Origin: Coxiellaceae bacterium
GTDB lineage: Bacteria; Pseudomonadota; Gammaproteobacteria; GCA-013414725
Direction of reading: 5' to 3'
NCBI GenBank assembly: GCA_013414725.1
Contig: CP058706.1
Location: 1,675,806 to 1,682,031, forward strand
Length of the DNA: 6,226 nt
The position numbers and the translations under genes were made by a program. Shown piece by piece: positions 5,489 to 6,226 of this stretch. How positions within the stretch are numbered: the first letter of the stretch is position 1; each line of letters opens with the position of its first letter. A model generated the notes under the pieces. It was given only the letters and a program-made list of their open reading frames with translations. It ran no database searches and was not told where the DNA came from.

Positions 5489-5828
5489 TGGGTATATTGA
5501 TCTTTTGATTTGTTGATTTGCATAATAATTTTATGGTTCTTAAAATTAAATTTAAGTGATCATCCGCTGTAGCAGATTCTACAATAGATATGAATGTTAA
5601 TTTTTCGAGTAATCCATTGGCGACGGTTTGATAATGCTGCGGTGCTGTTTCGCATAATAAAACTAATTCTGTATAAAATTGTTGGCTAAAAATAAATGTG
5701 TGTTGATTTTCGTTATCAGTAAAAGTTTTTCTCCTAATATTTTTGATATTTGTGATAAAATTATATCGGCATGCAGTGGTGCTGATAAGCAGATTTTTTG
5801 AGGGTTTCATAAATATTGTATTGATCAA
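5430..5828 (-). pseudogene. solenoid gene piece with motif LVLLCETAP
   Basis: The true coding part starts near 5726 (TFTDNENQHTFIFSQQ) and contains FYTELVLLCETAPQHY and then VANGLLEKLTF, a clear repeat copy with its Cys at about 5654. The first 35 residues after the methionine at 5828 look like a shadow of the neighbouring frame. The piece ends at two short A-runs (5529-5532 and 5503-5506), around which the frame moves to the next segment. Confidence 0.6.
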
Positions 5829-5985
5829 ATTTAAATTGAGCTAATAGTAATTGTAATAGTGGTAAAGAAATGGTTGGTATAATCTGGCAAAACGTTGCAA
5901 CAATTTCGTAATTAATTCTGCTATTATCTTTACGGTTGAGCCGTTGAGTTAAAGTTGGCAACCAATGTGAAGTGAAATGCGACAT
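5761..5985 (-). pseudogene. solenoid gene piece with motif ATFCQIIP
   Basis: This frame encodes the helical pair IVATFCQIIPTIS and LPLLQLLLAQFKFDQY. The methionine at 5985 is internal: the frame is coding-like upstream to about 6040. The last ten residues before the stop are out of frame. Adding one A to the A6 run at 5794-5799 continues as APLHADIILSQISKILGEK. Confidence 0.6.
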
Positions 5986-6032
5986 AAATTGTGGATGTTC
6001 AGTGATGTGTTGGCTAATCGTAAGATAGGTGG

Positions 6033-6224
6033 TTAAATGTTTTTAAAATCTTGATTATAATTATCAACCAAGTACTGTTCCGACCACTGAATTAATTTTG
6101 GCATCCATTGAGTCGTTAATGGCTCGGGTGCTTCTGCTTCATCAAGAAAGCGTATCTCTAAGCAAAGATGATATAATCCAATAATGTCTTTAGGCGGTCC
6201 TTGTAACAACTCCCAGTAGTTTGC
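6033..6224 (-). pseudogene. solenoid gene, first visible piece
   Basis: The frame is open from the window edge and reads ANYWELLQGPPKDIIGLYHL, then CLEIRFLDEAEAPEP and TTQWMPKLIQWSEQYLVDNY before TAA at 6033-6035. LYHLC is a candidate first copy of the Leu-Cys repeat motif. One A added to the run at 6040-6044 lets it run on as KHLTTYLTISQHITEHPQ into the next piece. It is missed by callers because its start is outside the window. Confidence 0.6.
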
Positions 6225-6226
6225 CA

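Larger units (their letters stand above)
3271..6226 (-). pseudogene. giant alpha-solenoid (HEAT/ARM-like) repeat protein gene, 5' end outside the window, many frameshifts
   Basis: The minus strand from the right edge to 3271 is one gene cut into about a dozen overlapping frames. Restoring single A residues in coding-strand A-runs (plus-strand T-runs at 6040, 5794, 5726, 5529, 5503, 5266, 5074, 4771, 4688, 4442, 4407, 4367, 4274 and 3706) rejoins most of them into a protein of nearly 1,000 residues. A T5 run at 4811-4815 needs the opposite correction, and a TAA at 4720-4722 stays unexplained. The product is almost wholly helical and leucine/isoleucine-rich. A motif of hydrophobics, Leu/Ile/Phe-Cys, three residues, then usually Pro and another hydrophobic helix recurs at about 40 residues or multiples of it, as in HEAT or armadillo solenoids, which act as protein-binding scaffolds. 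I recognise no enzyme motif. The last 130 residues form a different, non-repeat domain. A eukaryotic-like scaffold or effector role is inference. Confidence 0.7.

Overview
The window opens inside the last part of secF (SecF subunit of the SecDF protein-export complex). The only confident housekeeping gene here is of ordinary proteobacterial type. The rest looks like accessory DNA of a host-associated bacterium. The DNA outside secF and the repeats is AT-rich. There is an F-box plus ankyrin-like reading frame, a large alpha-helical repeat protein, and GC-rich palindromic repeats of the kind common in intracellular proteobacteria. A gammaproteobacterium of the Legionellales type (Legionella, Coxiella, Berkiella and relatives) would fit, but that is an inference from gene style, not an identification.

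Layout: (1) 1-390, 3' end of secF, plus strand. (2) 391-1801, about 1.4 kb without a credible gene. It is dominated by a tandem array at 446-1676 of five 238-244 bp units plus a terminal 30 bp piece. Each unit starts with a 155-156 bp core whose ends are inverted copies of one another, and each end is itself a perfect or near-perfect hairpin. (3) 1802-3278, plus strand, one frameshifted gene. Its first 200 codons are intact and carry an F-box, and its last third carries an ankyrin-like segment. (4) 3271-6226, minus strand, one very long frameshifted gene running in from beyond the right edge. It reads as an alpha-solenoid with a recurring Cys/Pro helix motif about every 40 residues. The two broken genes converge and their stop codons overlap by 8 bp.

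The most informative observation is how the two genes are broken. Nearly every frame change can be repaired by restoring one base in a short homopolymer, mostly one A missing from a coding-strand run of 4-7 A. The repaired proteins are continuous and convincing. This points to base-calling or assembly indels, to very recent decay, or to slippage-tolerant expression, rather than to old pseudogenes. If the genes are intact in the living cell, the locus encodes two adjacent eukaryotic-like proteins, a ubiquitin-ligase-adaptor-like F-box/ankyrin protein and a giant helical-repeat protein, next to a recombining palindromic repeat array.
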